This document shows, one piece after another, positions 54,521-64,000 of a DNA stretch of 64,000 nt (position 1 is the first letter of the stretch; each line of letters starts with the position of its first letter). Source of the DNA: Halichondria panicea (lineage: Eukaryota > Porifera > Demospongiae > Suberitida > Halichondriidae); the NCBI RefSeq assembly GCF_963675165.1, contig NC_087383.1, forward strand, positions 4,432,979 to 4,496,978, given 5' to 3'. Under the pieces are notes generated by a model, which saw nothing but the letters and a program-made list of their open reading frames with translations, searched no databases and had not been told where the DNA came from. A program made the translations under genes and the position numbers.

Positions 54521-57500
54521 ATGAGCAAGTCATCAACTGATGAAGGAGAGGACCATGAGCAGCTCATCTCAGAGAAAAGACCACCTTGCTGCTGTGATGC
54601 CTATCAATCTGACGACCCTGAGAAGAGAGTCAGTCCATTTGCAGTGGTCATCCTGCTGGTACTGTTTCTCATCTATGTACTGAATCAAGCTGACCGACTA
54701 GTGCTACCAGTGAGCATCCCAGCTGGACTGAGGTGTCATGCGTCAGTAGCCTCACAATGCAACAATACGAACTTTTCCAACTCAGCGCTTGAAATTAATC
54801 TGATGAATCTTCCAGCAAGTAACAAATCTGAGGATTGCATTGAATTCAATGACGAGCAACAAGGATTACTCACAGGCTAGTGTAACATCTGTGTATGCCT
54901 AAGAAATAATCTGTGGTGTCTTACAAAACGTGGCTTCGTACAAATGCTAGCTGAGCACTTCATTAACTGAAGCCTTTCAAAGTGCATATCAGCTAGTAGG
55001 TTCAAGTTACCTCTATTGTACACAGTGGTAGTTGTACATAGTGATAGGTACTTGTATAGCAGACGTGGATAAAAAACAATCATTTTGTAGCCTTTGTATC
55101 CTCCACCAAATGTGATTGTGTTATCTCTATACAGGTCCAGCATTTACAGTGATTTACGTTGTGGCAGGCCTCCCCCTAGCTAGACTGGCTGACACCAGGT
55201 CTCGTTCAGTGGTGCTCATCCTGGGGCTGTTGTTCTGGTCCGCCATGGTTCTACTGACAGGGTTTGTGAAAGAGTTCTGGCAACTCGTTGTACTCCGAGT
55301 ACTGCTAGGAGTGGGAGAGGTAAGGATAATTGCATGACTGTAGAGAATGTTATCGTCTTTTTTCTAATTACAGCGCCAACTTAATAGAAATGCCAAGTAA
55401 AAACAATTATTTTACTCCAATTGAGCGTCAGGTATAGCCTGGAATTTTGTTGCTGGCGCTTAGGTAACGCGGCCTTAAATCGAGGCTTTAAATTATGTAC
55501 GATTGATCTATGATAGCTTCGTGGAAACAGCTACTAGACTAAGTACTCTACGTTCTATTGCTAAGCACCAAACTAGAAATCCTATTTGTGCGCCACTGGA
55601 AAATAGTTTTGAAGCGCTGTAATTATAAAAAGAGAGTATAAGTATTCTTTTATCTACGATTCTATCAATTGTTGCAGACTTACATTGTATGACATGGAGT
55701 GAATTAACACAATGCTATTACTGTAAGTCATTATCATTCATTGTTTCTGTTGGATCTTAGGCATCTTGCAATCCAGTGGCATACTCTCTCGTGGCTGATT
55801 TCTTTCCGTCCAATCACAGAGCGTTTGCGCTCTCTATCTATCATTATGGAGTCTATCTAGGTGAGGTTGGTTAGGAGCTACATGTACAGAGAGAGGAATT
55901 AGGGGACATCTGAGCCATCAGAACTCTTTGACTCATTTATTGGTCTCCTCAGTTACATGACCTTCATTGTCAATCATATAATTATTTGAGCAACGCATTC
56001 TCAGGAGTAGGTACACAGTTGTTAACCCGAGTCGCGCCGCGGGTTATAGTAGTCAGTCTGTCTGTCTGTCTGTGTATTCTGAGTCTACTCACCTGGATGC
56101 GATAGCACTGTGTTTATGCCATGGATAGCCTTAACACAACAAGGTAGTAGTTTTAAATTTGGCAGATTTTGATGTTAAAGCTTCGTTGTCGAATAAAAGC
56201 GAGCAAAAGCTAAAAATTTTGAACGTACACGTTGGCAGCTAGCTAGCTAGCTAACTACAGTGCCTTCAGCTTTGAGAGTAAATTTAACCACAGAGTGAGT
56301 AGTTGTACTTAAATGTATCTCAAGATTGAAACATTTCTAAGAAATTGTGCTGATACCATTGTGTAGGTAAATAAATAAGCTACAACCTTATTTGAAAATA
56401 TTTCCCCAAAAGTTGTTGTAGTGGGAAATCATTTTAGGTAAAAATGGGGGTGATCGTAAAATATATGTGTAACATGAAATATCTCCGGAACTAAAGTATT
56501 TCTGGACAATTTTTTGGTATCAAAAGATAGAAAATTTATATTTATTAATAATTAATGTGCAAAAACAATTAGACCTTAGCCGACAAATTTGCTTGAGTTC
56601 CATCGCTAAGCGAAAGGCACCTAAAATATCCCATAATTGAGTATTAATCAGTACGTGTACTTATGTAAGCTATACGTAACCATGCATATGTTAGCTAAAC
56701 TATTCAGGAATGTTGTGCCAAAGTTCCATACCTTAGCCGAAAACAATTGGTCTTTTCCATCGCTAAGCGATTGTCCACTATAGAAAAATGTTGGTGTTTT
56801 ATAAACCACCACATACCCACCACCTTTGGTTACCATGGAAATATTTTTGGATATGTTTTAGATAATTTGTTCACCAACACAACGGTATCATCATATTTTC
56901 TTAGAAATGTTCCAATCTCAAAATATTTACATTTATGTACTAACACGTACCAAATTGCGTTTATTTACTCTATAGACTAAAGGCACTGTACACACAGCCT
57001 TTATTCGAGGCACCCTACGTTTACAGCTGAAGTGATCCCGTACAAGGAACAATGGAAAAGAGTCGCTAAAATAGAATTGTGTCTGGCTTGCTGTCTCTGT
57101 AGCAGACTGCTAGGTCCTACTCCAGGACCATACTCCTCTGAGATTCCAAGCTTCTTTACTGTGATCCACAGTGCTTATATCTATGTACCACTAAAACTCA
57201 GCATCTATTTTTTATTGCTCCTGAGACAGCTCAGTCATACATCACTACATGCACTGCATTATATCACTCTTGGTTTCTTAATCATGTCACCAGCCGGCCG
57301 AGGGCTTGCACTTTAGTGCTCTAGTTAACCAATTAGAGCAATTCTATTGTTACTGAATTTAACGCGTCTACCGTAAAATTGATGTAATTACAGCGCCAGA
57401 AACAATTAGTTCCACTTCTGAGTGGCGCACGAAGGGGTTAGGAGATTGATTCATGTTGGAGTACAAATTCTGCTTGTAGCTGAGATACACACGTAGTGCA

Positions 57501-60110
57501 TTACTTCTACATTCTATATTTAATTTTGGTGACTCATACGATAATTATTTGCTGGCGACTCCACCTAGCTCCAGGAAAATTTATTAAAACACGGCAGTGT
57601 TAAATCACATGCTTCATAGCAAGAGTATATGATATAGAGAGAGTATCGAACGTAAGTATACTGTACATCAAATGTATGCGGAGAGTAACGTGACTTCCTG
57701 TATCTGTCACAAGCTTGGAATTTGCACACTGACCAATCCAAGTGTAGATGACCAATCTATCAAGAAAGTACATTACATCACAACCGCTTGGATTGGTCAG
57801 TGTGCAAATTCCAAGCTTGTGACAGATACAGGAAGTCACGTTACTCTCCGCATACATCTGATGTACAGTATACCTACGTTCCATACTCTCTTCTCTATCA
57901 TATACTCTTGTTCATAGTTAGTGTTTGCTCTAGTGTTTCCTATATACATGTAGGTGGTGCTTTGGGATGGATGAGTGGAGCTCTCAATGTGATACTAGAC
58001 TGGAGGTGGACCTTTCGTATTCTGGGCATAGCTGGTATAGTGATGGCACCCATCACGTTCATTGCTCTCTGGGAACCAAAAACTGTACGAAAGAGGAGGC
58101 TGGAAAGAAGGAAAGGAAAGAAAGTCTATTCAATCAAGGTTTGCTGTCAACGATTTCAATTTCCTTGGTAGTAGCGACGCTACTGAATGAAAAGTTACTC
58201 TGTTACAGTGTAGTAGAGCCTATGGTTTTTCAGAGCTAGAGACTAGATACAGAAATTTTCGTTGGTGCAAATTTTCGTACAAACCACCCATTTATTTCGT
58301 ACAGCTCAGGATAGTGACGTATTGCAGTTGAATAATTCCGTAGTTTTAATTCGAAAGATGCTCTTCAGTAGGAAATCTCTGAAAATTTCCACATACGAAA
58401 ATAACCCGCTATATGGTGATAAAACTGCAGCGCCAGAAATTAATGCATGATAGTAAACTATCATACTTATCATATTGTATCGCACACTTAATTCGAAGCC
58501 TGTAGAATCCCCATTGAAGTTGCGGCGTTTAATCGAGGAATTAAGTAAAATGTTTTCAGAGCCTTAAAATTGTCCAAAACACATGATTTTTGCTGGCATA
58601 ATTATTTCTAGCACTACAATACACTACGTATTATTATGAACGTTGTTTTAGACAGTGTCCAGTATAGTTAGAGTGGAACAGTCTGCTCTTAAAAGTTCTA
58701 TATTTTATCTTAATGCAGGAAGTGGTACTGTTTCTGTTGAAGTGCCCTCCATACTGGGTGCTGCTGATCGCAGGGTCAATTAGAAACATCCCTGGCTATG
58801 CCCTGGGGGCATGGCTGCCCACATTCTTCAGTCGTCAGTACGGAGTGGAAGCTAGTCACTATGCCATCCCTGTGGGGCTGGTGGTCCTATTTGGAGGAGG
58901 GGCTGGGTCCTTCATCGGAGGATTTCTGTCAGACAGGTATGCACTGAATGTGGGGGTAGCTCAAATTTAGTACAAGTTACTTTGTTTTGTGTAGAAAGCT
59001 TTGTTAGTGTGCCCAGAGTGTTGTCTATTGTGTTCTAATGAGCTTTAGATCCTACTATTCCCCATTCACTTTTTAATTACCACCCTTAAGTAAGTGAGAA
59101 TGATGATTTAGGATTTTTCAAACCCTCAAAGTCCGGAGTATTGTCTAGTTGTGTTCTTAGGAGTGTTATTTAGGATTTTCCACCAACCCTCAATGCAGAC
59201 TCTCCTCTCGCTGGGCGAATGCAAAGCCCTTTGTGATAGCAGCTGCCCAGTTGCTGGCAGCGCCATGCATAATGGGAGTGTTGCTAGCCCCCACACCCAC
59301 CATGTCTTATGGCTTCCTATTTCTGGCTTACCTCACGGCTGAGACATGGCTCGGACCAGCAGCTGCCATTGTGCAAGTAAGTAGGCAAATATAACAGTTG
59401 ATGGTACAAGGAAGTTAACAAAATGAATGAAACCAGCCTCTCCGTATTTCTAGAGCAAGCTTTAAACTTCAAGCAAATACATTCCCTCTTAATCGTAGTA
59501 CAAGCCTTCCCTTCTGAATTTAACCAACCCAACTGGGTCACTCAGTTTTCAATCGTTGTAGTAGTACATGTATGAGTATGGTTGATAGTATAGTATCTTA
59601 ATTGTTGCTTGCATGAATTGTGAGATGTTTGCTCGTGTGTGCAGGATATCTGTATGCCAGCCATGAGGTCACAGGCATCGGCCATCTACATAGGAGTCAT
59701 CACTGTCGTTGCCAGCTTGGGTCCTGTACTGGTGAGTATTAGTGAAGTATGTAATCCTATTGTCTTTACGGAACTATATACATTTCCGCTTTGAAAAGTA
59801 GTTGTATAACTTCATTTGCAAACATTGACAGTACTAAATGTGTGTTCAGCTTCGGTGAAAAATACGTTAATTGTTTACACAGGTGCCGGCACTCACAGAC
59901 CACATTCCACTGTTTGACCCCTGCACCGTGGGTGTAGGCTACGCTCTCCTAGTGATAGTTCCATTGTTCTATGTCACTTCGTCAGCTCTCTTTGTTGTCC
60001 TCGGACTAGTGATTCACTTTTGGAACAAGAGAATAGCTGCTGAGGAGATTTCGTACAGTGTACTGGACAGTGATAAACTAAGTGGCGATGATTCTGATAA
60101 GAGCAAATAG
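54521..60110 (+). CDS. Spinster-like MFS transporter (SPNS family), eight exons
   Basis: Spinster proteins export lysolipids or sphingosine-1-phosphate from lysosomes or cells; the substrate here is unknown. Exons: 54521-54875, 55135-55319, 55761-55860, 57954-58138, 58719-58936, 59199-59376, 59645-59731 and 59883-60110. They sum to 1536 nt (511 aa) in consistent phase. Helix 1 (SPFAVVILLVLFLIYVLNQADR) carries the family-like NxxDR motif. The cytoplasmic loop reads ARLADTRSRS, and LRVLLGVGEASCNPVAYSLV followed by ADFFPSNHRAFALSIYHYGV is the best match to Spinster. The C-half has YALGAWLPTFF and GGFLSDRLSSRWA. An unusual lumenal insert after helix 1 has Cys pairs and N-glycosylation sites. Intron 1 starts with GC rather than GT (54876-54877). 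The start ATG was taken at 54521 (MSKSSTDEGED). Confidence 0.85.
57370..57430. repeat. Fragment of the GCGCC-motif MITE family
   Basis: ATTGATGTAATTACAGCGCC and CTTCTGAGTGGCGCAC match the elements at 61290-61412 and 62400-62525 (inverted). It lies in intron 3 of the Spinster-like gene. Confidence 0.65.
57603..57905. repeat. Large near-perfect palindrome (arms about 130 bp, loop about 44 bp) in the Spinster gene intron
   Basis: The arm containing GTATGCGGAGAGTAACGTGA then CTTCCTGTATCTGTCACAAG and GCACACTGACCAATCCAAG is repeated inverted at 57780-57905. The inner 100 bp are essentially identical and the outer part slightly diverged. It lies 48 bp upstream of exon 4, so it could form a hairpin in the pre-mRNA. 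Confidence 0.93.
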
Positions 60111-60204
60111 TGTTTTATATTATTTCTATTCTCTATGCTTGTCTGTATGTGTTTTTATGAATAATTTATGGTAAAAATCGTTAGCTATCCCTGTGCAATT
60201 TCAT

Positions 60205-60210
60205 ATTAAA
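60205..60210 (+). promoter_or_regulatory. Candidate poly(A) signal of the Spinster-like gene
   Basis: ATTAAA lies 95 bp beyond the TAG at 60108-60110 and before the tandem duplication. Position-based call only. Confidence 0.4.
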
Positions 60211-60267
60211 TTGCTACACACACCAGCCAACAAGCGTGAGCCTGGCAAGGCCAAAGCCGAGGCGGCC

Positions 60268-61386
60268 AAAGCTATACAAAGCAGACATGACAGAACTCTA
60301 GTATAGGTCTACCTGTGCATTAGGAGAAGCAACAGAGCATGGTAATAGTCCATAACTATATAGTTGACTCATGTTATAGAACTTGATCTAGACTGTAGCT
60401 CGACATCTGCATACAGTACAATAACATTGTGTAGATCTGTATAGATCTATATAGATGTATATAATAATTATTATATAGTTTTAGCTATAATTATATAATA
60501 TATATACAATTTTTTGTGTAGGTTGTTGCAACTGTTTTATATGCTAGATCTATACAGTGATGTATATAGATCTGCATCCAGTATAAGTTGAACGGTTGAA
60601 CTCTCACCAAATCCTCGCAGCATGAAGGTAAGAACTGATAATAATAGCGTCTCTAACATTTAATGGTTTGACTGATTTAATATTAGGCCATGACCTTGTA
60701 ATTGCAAAATTAATGGACAATAATTATCGTAATTGATGTAATTACAGCGCCACCATAATTTAAGCGCCATGTCAGCATCAGCATAATTTGTTAGGTCCTG
60801 AAAGAGCACCAACCGTTGCTGGAATTATTTTTTTCTTCAAAGCTATACAAAGCAGACATGACAGAACTCTAGTATAGGTCTACCTGTGCATTAGGAGAAG
60901 CAACAGAGCATGGTAATAGTCCATAACTATATAGTTGGCTCATGTTATAGAACTAGATCTAGACTGTAGCTCGACATCTGCATACAGTACAATAACATTG
61001 TGTAGATCTGTATAGATCTATATAGATCTATATAATATTATATAGTTTTAGCTATAATTATATAATAATTATATATACAATTTTTTGTGTAGGTTGTTGC
61101 AACTGTTTTATATGCTAGATCTATACAGTGATGTATATAGATCTGCATCCAGTATAAGTTGAACGGTTGAACTCTCACCAAATCCTCGCAGCGTGAAGGT
61201 AAGAACTGATAATAATAGCGTCTCTGTAACATTTAATGATTTAATATTAGGCCATGACCTTGTAATTGCAAAATTAATGGACAATAATTATCGTAATTGA
61301 TGTAATTACAGCGCCACCATAATTTAAGCGCCATGTCCATGTCAGCATCAGCATAATTTGTTAGGTCCTGAAAGAGCGCCAACCGT
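60268..61386. repeat. 571-bp tandem duplication
   Basis: AAAGCTATACAAAGCAGACA at 60268 and again at 60839 begins two nearly identical units. They include CATTAGGAGAAGCAACAGAG, GATCTATATAGAT tracts, AAATCCTCGCAGC.TGAAGG and a GCGCC-type MITE. Differences are a few substitutions and small indels (for example GCATGAAGG against GCGTGAAGG), so the duplication is recent. No gene is visible in it. Confidence 0.95.
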
Positions 61387-61412
61387 TGCTGGAATTATTT
61401 TTTTCTGGCGCT
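61290..61412. mobile_element. MITE with GTAATTACAGCGCC ends
   Basis: It begins GTAATTGATGTAATTACAGC, contains GCGCCACCATAATTTAAGCG and GCGCCAACCGTTGCTGGAAT, and ends TTTCTGGCGCTTATAAAA. An inverted relative is at 62400-62525, and the copy in the first tandem unit (60731-60838) is truncated at the duplication junction. Confidence 0.65.
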
Positions 61413-61603
61413 TATAAAAAGGCTTGTTTGAGACATCAAGACAATCATCCTGCATCTTTGACTTCCTTCACTTCTAAACAGTTGTCTAACCCAGCTACAG
61501 TCAATGAATGTTGTTCACGAGTCGCTTAGCTCTGAAAAGTGCAGCTATAGCAATAGCCTCGACCCCCGGCCGATCCGTCTCCAATTGAACGCTAGGTCGC
61601 CTA

Positions 61604-62330
61604 CTAGGCCTGGTATTGATTGTATTTGGGCGTGATCTGGGCGTGGTTTTTTAATACGTGGTACAACAAAAAATGAATCCTCCAACAGTGGTCTTCAACA
61701 ACAGCCTCTGCATGGGGCAGTATACAGCAGGAAATACTTCCCAGAAGACACTTCTTTGGCAGTGGCAACCAAATCTTTGTCGATTCCTTTATTGCTACTG
61801 AGGATGGCAGCAGAAACACCTCTATTGTTTAGACTCCTGATCTGGTCAATCATGAGTCTCATGATGAGAGATACAAGGGGAGAGACAATTAACAAGAACA
61901 ACACTTTTGTCAACAGGAGGAGCCTTGGTCCTACCTAGCTTGTAGTCCATTAAAAAGGATAGCAACTGATATAGCAGAGAGACTTGCCATACCCCGTTGG
62001 GAACCAGATAAACACGTCCCTTCCCTCAAACAGGAGCTTGAGAGCCTGGGCCTGTTCTGCCATGAGAGTGAGGCCATCTTGCTTCAAACAAGACAACGCG
62101 TTGCATGCCATAGCTAGCTAACTATAAATTGAGAACATGACACGGAGCTAAATTACTGTAACTTTTACGGGAGTAAAATGCCTCTACGTACACCTTTAGT
62201 ATTACAGAAAAAAAGCAGGAAACAAAATGTAAAGAATCACTGCTTTTGTTTCCGGTTCCTGCCACGCCCAGATACAATCAATACCAGGCCGTATTTTTCA
62301 ACTTCGTTCTATTAAAAAAAAATCGGCCTG
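61604..62330. mobile_element. Inverted repeats flanking the helicase fragment
   Basis: CTGGTATTGATTGTATTTGG at about 61609 and CCAGATACAATCAATACCAG at about 62269 are inverted copies, extended by CGGCC.G.CCG and CGGCCTGGGACCGAGGCTAC ends. The helicase fragment lies between them, as expected for a transposon that has captured or carries it. No target duplication is evident. Confidence 0.65.
61670..62090 (-). pseudogene. RecQ-like DNA helicase fragment
   Basis: The minus strand reads KQDGLTLMAEQAQALKLLFE, then a Walker A (FIWFPTGYGKSLCY), a linker, and SPLVSLIMRLMIDQIRSLNN before RGVSAAILSSN. These are motifs 0, I and Ia of RecQ-family ATPases. Near 61720 the frame shifts: YTAPCRGCC ends in one frame while HAEAVVEDHCWRIHFL continues in the next. 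Nothing of motifs II-VI follows. It is a decayed N-terminal helicase fragment between inverted repeats, not a functional gene. RecQ-like genes are often amplified in invertebrate genomes, so this may be a transposed piece of one. Confidence 0.8.
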
Positions 62331-62399
62331 GGACCGAGGCTACTATAGCAAGTGAAACTGAGCTAAACCACGCCCATTTACAAATTCTATACTAGCTGT

Positions 62400-62525
62400 T
62401 AAACATAAGCGCCACCATAATTTAGGCGCCAGCTTGGGCTAAACGCAATTTTTTGTGTTCTAAAGATGCGCCACTCAGAAGTGGAATTAATTTTTTCTGC
62501 CTCTGTAATTACATCAATTACAGTA
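62400..62525. mobile_element. MITE of the GCGCC family, inverted copy
   Basis: GCGCCACCATAATTTAGGCG at the left and TGTAATTACATCAATTACAG at the right match the 61290-61412 element in part and the 57370 fragment in reverse orientation (GCGCCACTCAGAAGTGGAAT). Confidence 0.65.
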
Positions 62526-62940
62526 TTTGAAATCAATGTGTAATCTGGTAAACACACTGAATTGTGTATAGCCTCCTATACAATTATACACCAACAACGG
62601 CAGACTGAGAACCAAAAAGATTGTTTTTGTGGTTAAAATTATATAAACTACATGCAGCTAACCACAGTAATACATTTGACGTGCAGTGTGTTTTTTGATG
62701 TACTAGATCTAGTATCATTGTTACAGTACCCTCAACAGTATCTTTCCCGAATTGATAGTGCAAGATTCCCATATTGAGCGTGATTGAGAGCGTCAGCAAT
62801 ACTCCACCAGGTAATTCCATGCTTCTTGTTGTTTTTAGCGATAATTATAGCTAAATATAGCCATTTTTTACCATCAGTATATCGTATGTGTCAGGGAATT
62901 TTCCATTACACTTGAAGATTTCTGGTTTGCTTTTTCATGC
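62526..62940. other. Gene-free spacer
   Basis: No exon or repeat family is evident apart from AT-rich sequence. Confidence 0.4.
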
Positions 62941-62944
62941 ATTA

Positions 62945-63435
62945 TTATGCCTCGGTGCCCATGCGCAAGCGAGGTATACGGTAGTGTGTTTGTGTGTCTG
63001 TGTGTCTGTGTGTGTGTGTGTGTGTGTGGACTGTTTCAGCTGCTCAAGGATCAATAAAGTGCAAGTAAGAGTTTCTATAGACTTCTAGTCATGTTTTCTT
63101 GGCTTGGTATTTGTGGATTTGCAAAATAAAGCTTCGTTCTCGAGTTATGCCTAGTTTTGCTTACTTGGAATGCCATTGCAGCCTTTTCAGAAGAGTCCGT
63201 AGCAAAACTTGTTCACCGAGTGTTGCTATACTCTACTTAGTAGTTAGCTCTGCACTAAAACGCTATATATAGCTGCAAGAGTGAGAAGAGAGCTGCAAAG
63301 CTCTGCTGACTTGCAGCCATTAATTTTAAACTTGAACTTTGGCATCGATTGTTTTTAACAACGATCATGGTCGATCATTACCCACTCTTTGAGTTTCCCT
63401 GTGATTCTGGATTCTGCATGCAGCAAAATTAAAAA
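62945..63435. repeat. Inverted copy of the dispersed repeat at 4181-4888, with GT microsatellite
   Basis: It begins at GCCTCGGTGCCCATGCGCAA with GCGAGGTATACGG, then a (GT)n tract at about 62985-63028. It then gives the reverse complement of the 4.4-4.9 kb block (AATAAAGCTTCGTTCTCGAG, GGAATGCCATTGCAGCCTTT, GATCGACC context). Similarity is good enough to align throughout but with many substitutions. Confidence 0.8.
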
Positions 63436-63479
63436 TGTTCATCATGATAATTATAATCAATGTTTGTACATGTATAAAA

Positions 63480-63559
63480 GCTAGTTATTAGTAGTTTTAT
63501 GTTATGTAACTTTGGCACCTCCACCGAGGCATCAGCACCTGCGTTGCTTTCATTACAAT
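63480..63559. repeat. Inverted copy of the 3085-3160 repeat fragment
   Basis: ACCGAGGCATCAGCACCTGC and GTTATGTAACTTTGGCACCT match the reverse complement of 3085-3160. It is close to the repeat at 62945-63435 and probably belongs to the same element. Confidence 0.8.
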
Positions 63560-64000
63560 CAGTATACGTAATTATATATATAGGCCTATAGGTTAGGATC
63601 GGTTGTATGTATAGGTTATTACCCTGCATGTGCGTGCACAGCGCGCAGCAGGGGTAGAGTGATATGTGTGTGCATGTCGGTTTGTGTGTGTGTGTGTGTG
63701 TGGTGGACACAAAAATGAGCTGTTTGAGTGAACTAGACACTTTCATTGACTAACTTTAGACAGTAGTAGGCTATAGTTGAAACTTGTAGGCGATCTTCGA
63801 GGGCGACAAAAAACACTGTTTTCTATATATAGATTCACGATCATTCCCATAATGATAATAAGGTCATTATTATATATGCAGTAAATGTTTTGTATCCGTC
63901 GTCTTGCTGCTGTGCGTGTGCAATGAAGCTCAACGCACAAGGTGAATGCTCTGTGAACATCTTGTTACTCATGCAAAAGGGTTGTATCAGCAGTACAACA
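63560..64000. other. Window end without a recognised gene
   Basis: Contains a (GT)n microsatellite at about 63681-63700 and unique AT-rich sequence. No exon can be supported. Confidence 0.4.

Overview
The window looks like animal nuclear DNA, most likely from a sponge (demosponge). It is AT-rich and gene-dense, with short GT-AG introns and a very high load of small inverted-repeat transposons. Its metazoan genes include HERC1, TP53BP1, a Spinster-type transporter and membrane collagen-like proteins. The phylum is an inference from gene content and style; no rRNA or mitochondrial marker is present. All gene models below were built by reading splice sites and codon phase by eye.

Layout. 1-2.1 kb: the last seven exons of a HERC1-type HECT ubiquitin ligase (+). 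2.5-3.1 kb: a DUF1917 (C11orf68-like) reading frame (-) whose 5' end runs into a dispersed repeat. 5.7-6.3 kb: two orphan exons (+). 6.6-9.8, 14.2-17.2 and 20.2-23.6 kb: three tandem copies (-) of an MFS membrane protein related to CLN7/MFSD8. Copy C is intact (701 codons), copy A is nearly so, and copy B is a pseudogene. 11.3-13.6 kb: an intronless multicopper oxidase (-) with two in-frame stops and a lost copper ligand.

25.8-53.1 kb (-): a complete 26-exon TP53BP1 orthologue of about 2112 aa, with a tandem Tudor at about residues 1715-1855 and a tandem BRCT at about 1925-2112. All 26 exons agree in phase. Its 10.9-kb fifth intron (40,045-50,953) holds opposite-strand genes: a duplicated pair made of a type II membrane collagen-like protein and a small secreted or anchored cysteine protein. 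Both collagen copies are broken and only the distal small gene is intact. Another intron contains a transposon that itself carries two inserted transposons.

53.4-54.2 kb (+): an unrecognised intronless 258-aa gene whose start lies 299 bp from that of TP53BP1, so the two probably share a promoter. 54.5-60.1 kb (+): an eight-exon Spinster-like MFS transporter (511 aa) with a GC-AG intron and a large palindrome in one intron. 60.3-64 kb: a 571-bp tandem duplication, a decayed RecQ-like helicase fragment between inverted repeats, and an inverted copy of the dispersed repeat seen at 3-5 kb.

No single operon-like system is present. The strongest observations are the nested duplicated gene pair inside TP53BP1, the disabled oxidase, and the transposon insertions that can be dated from empty sites or host copies within the same window.
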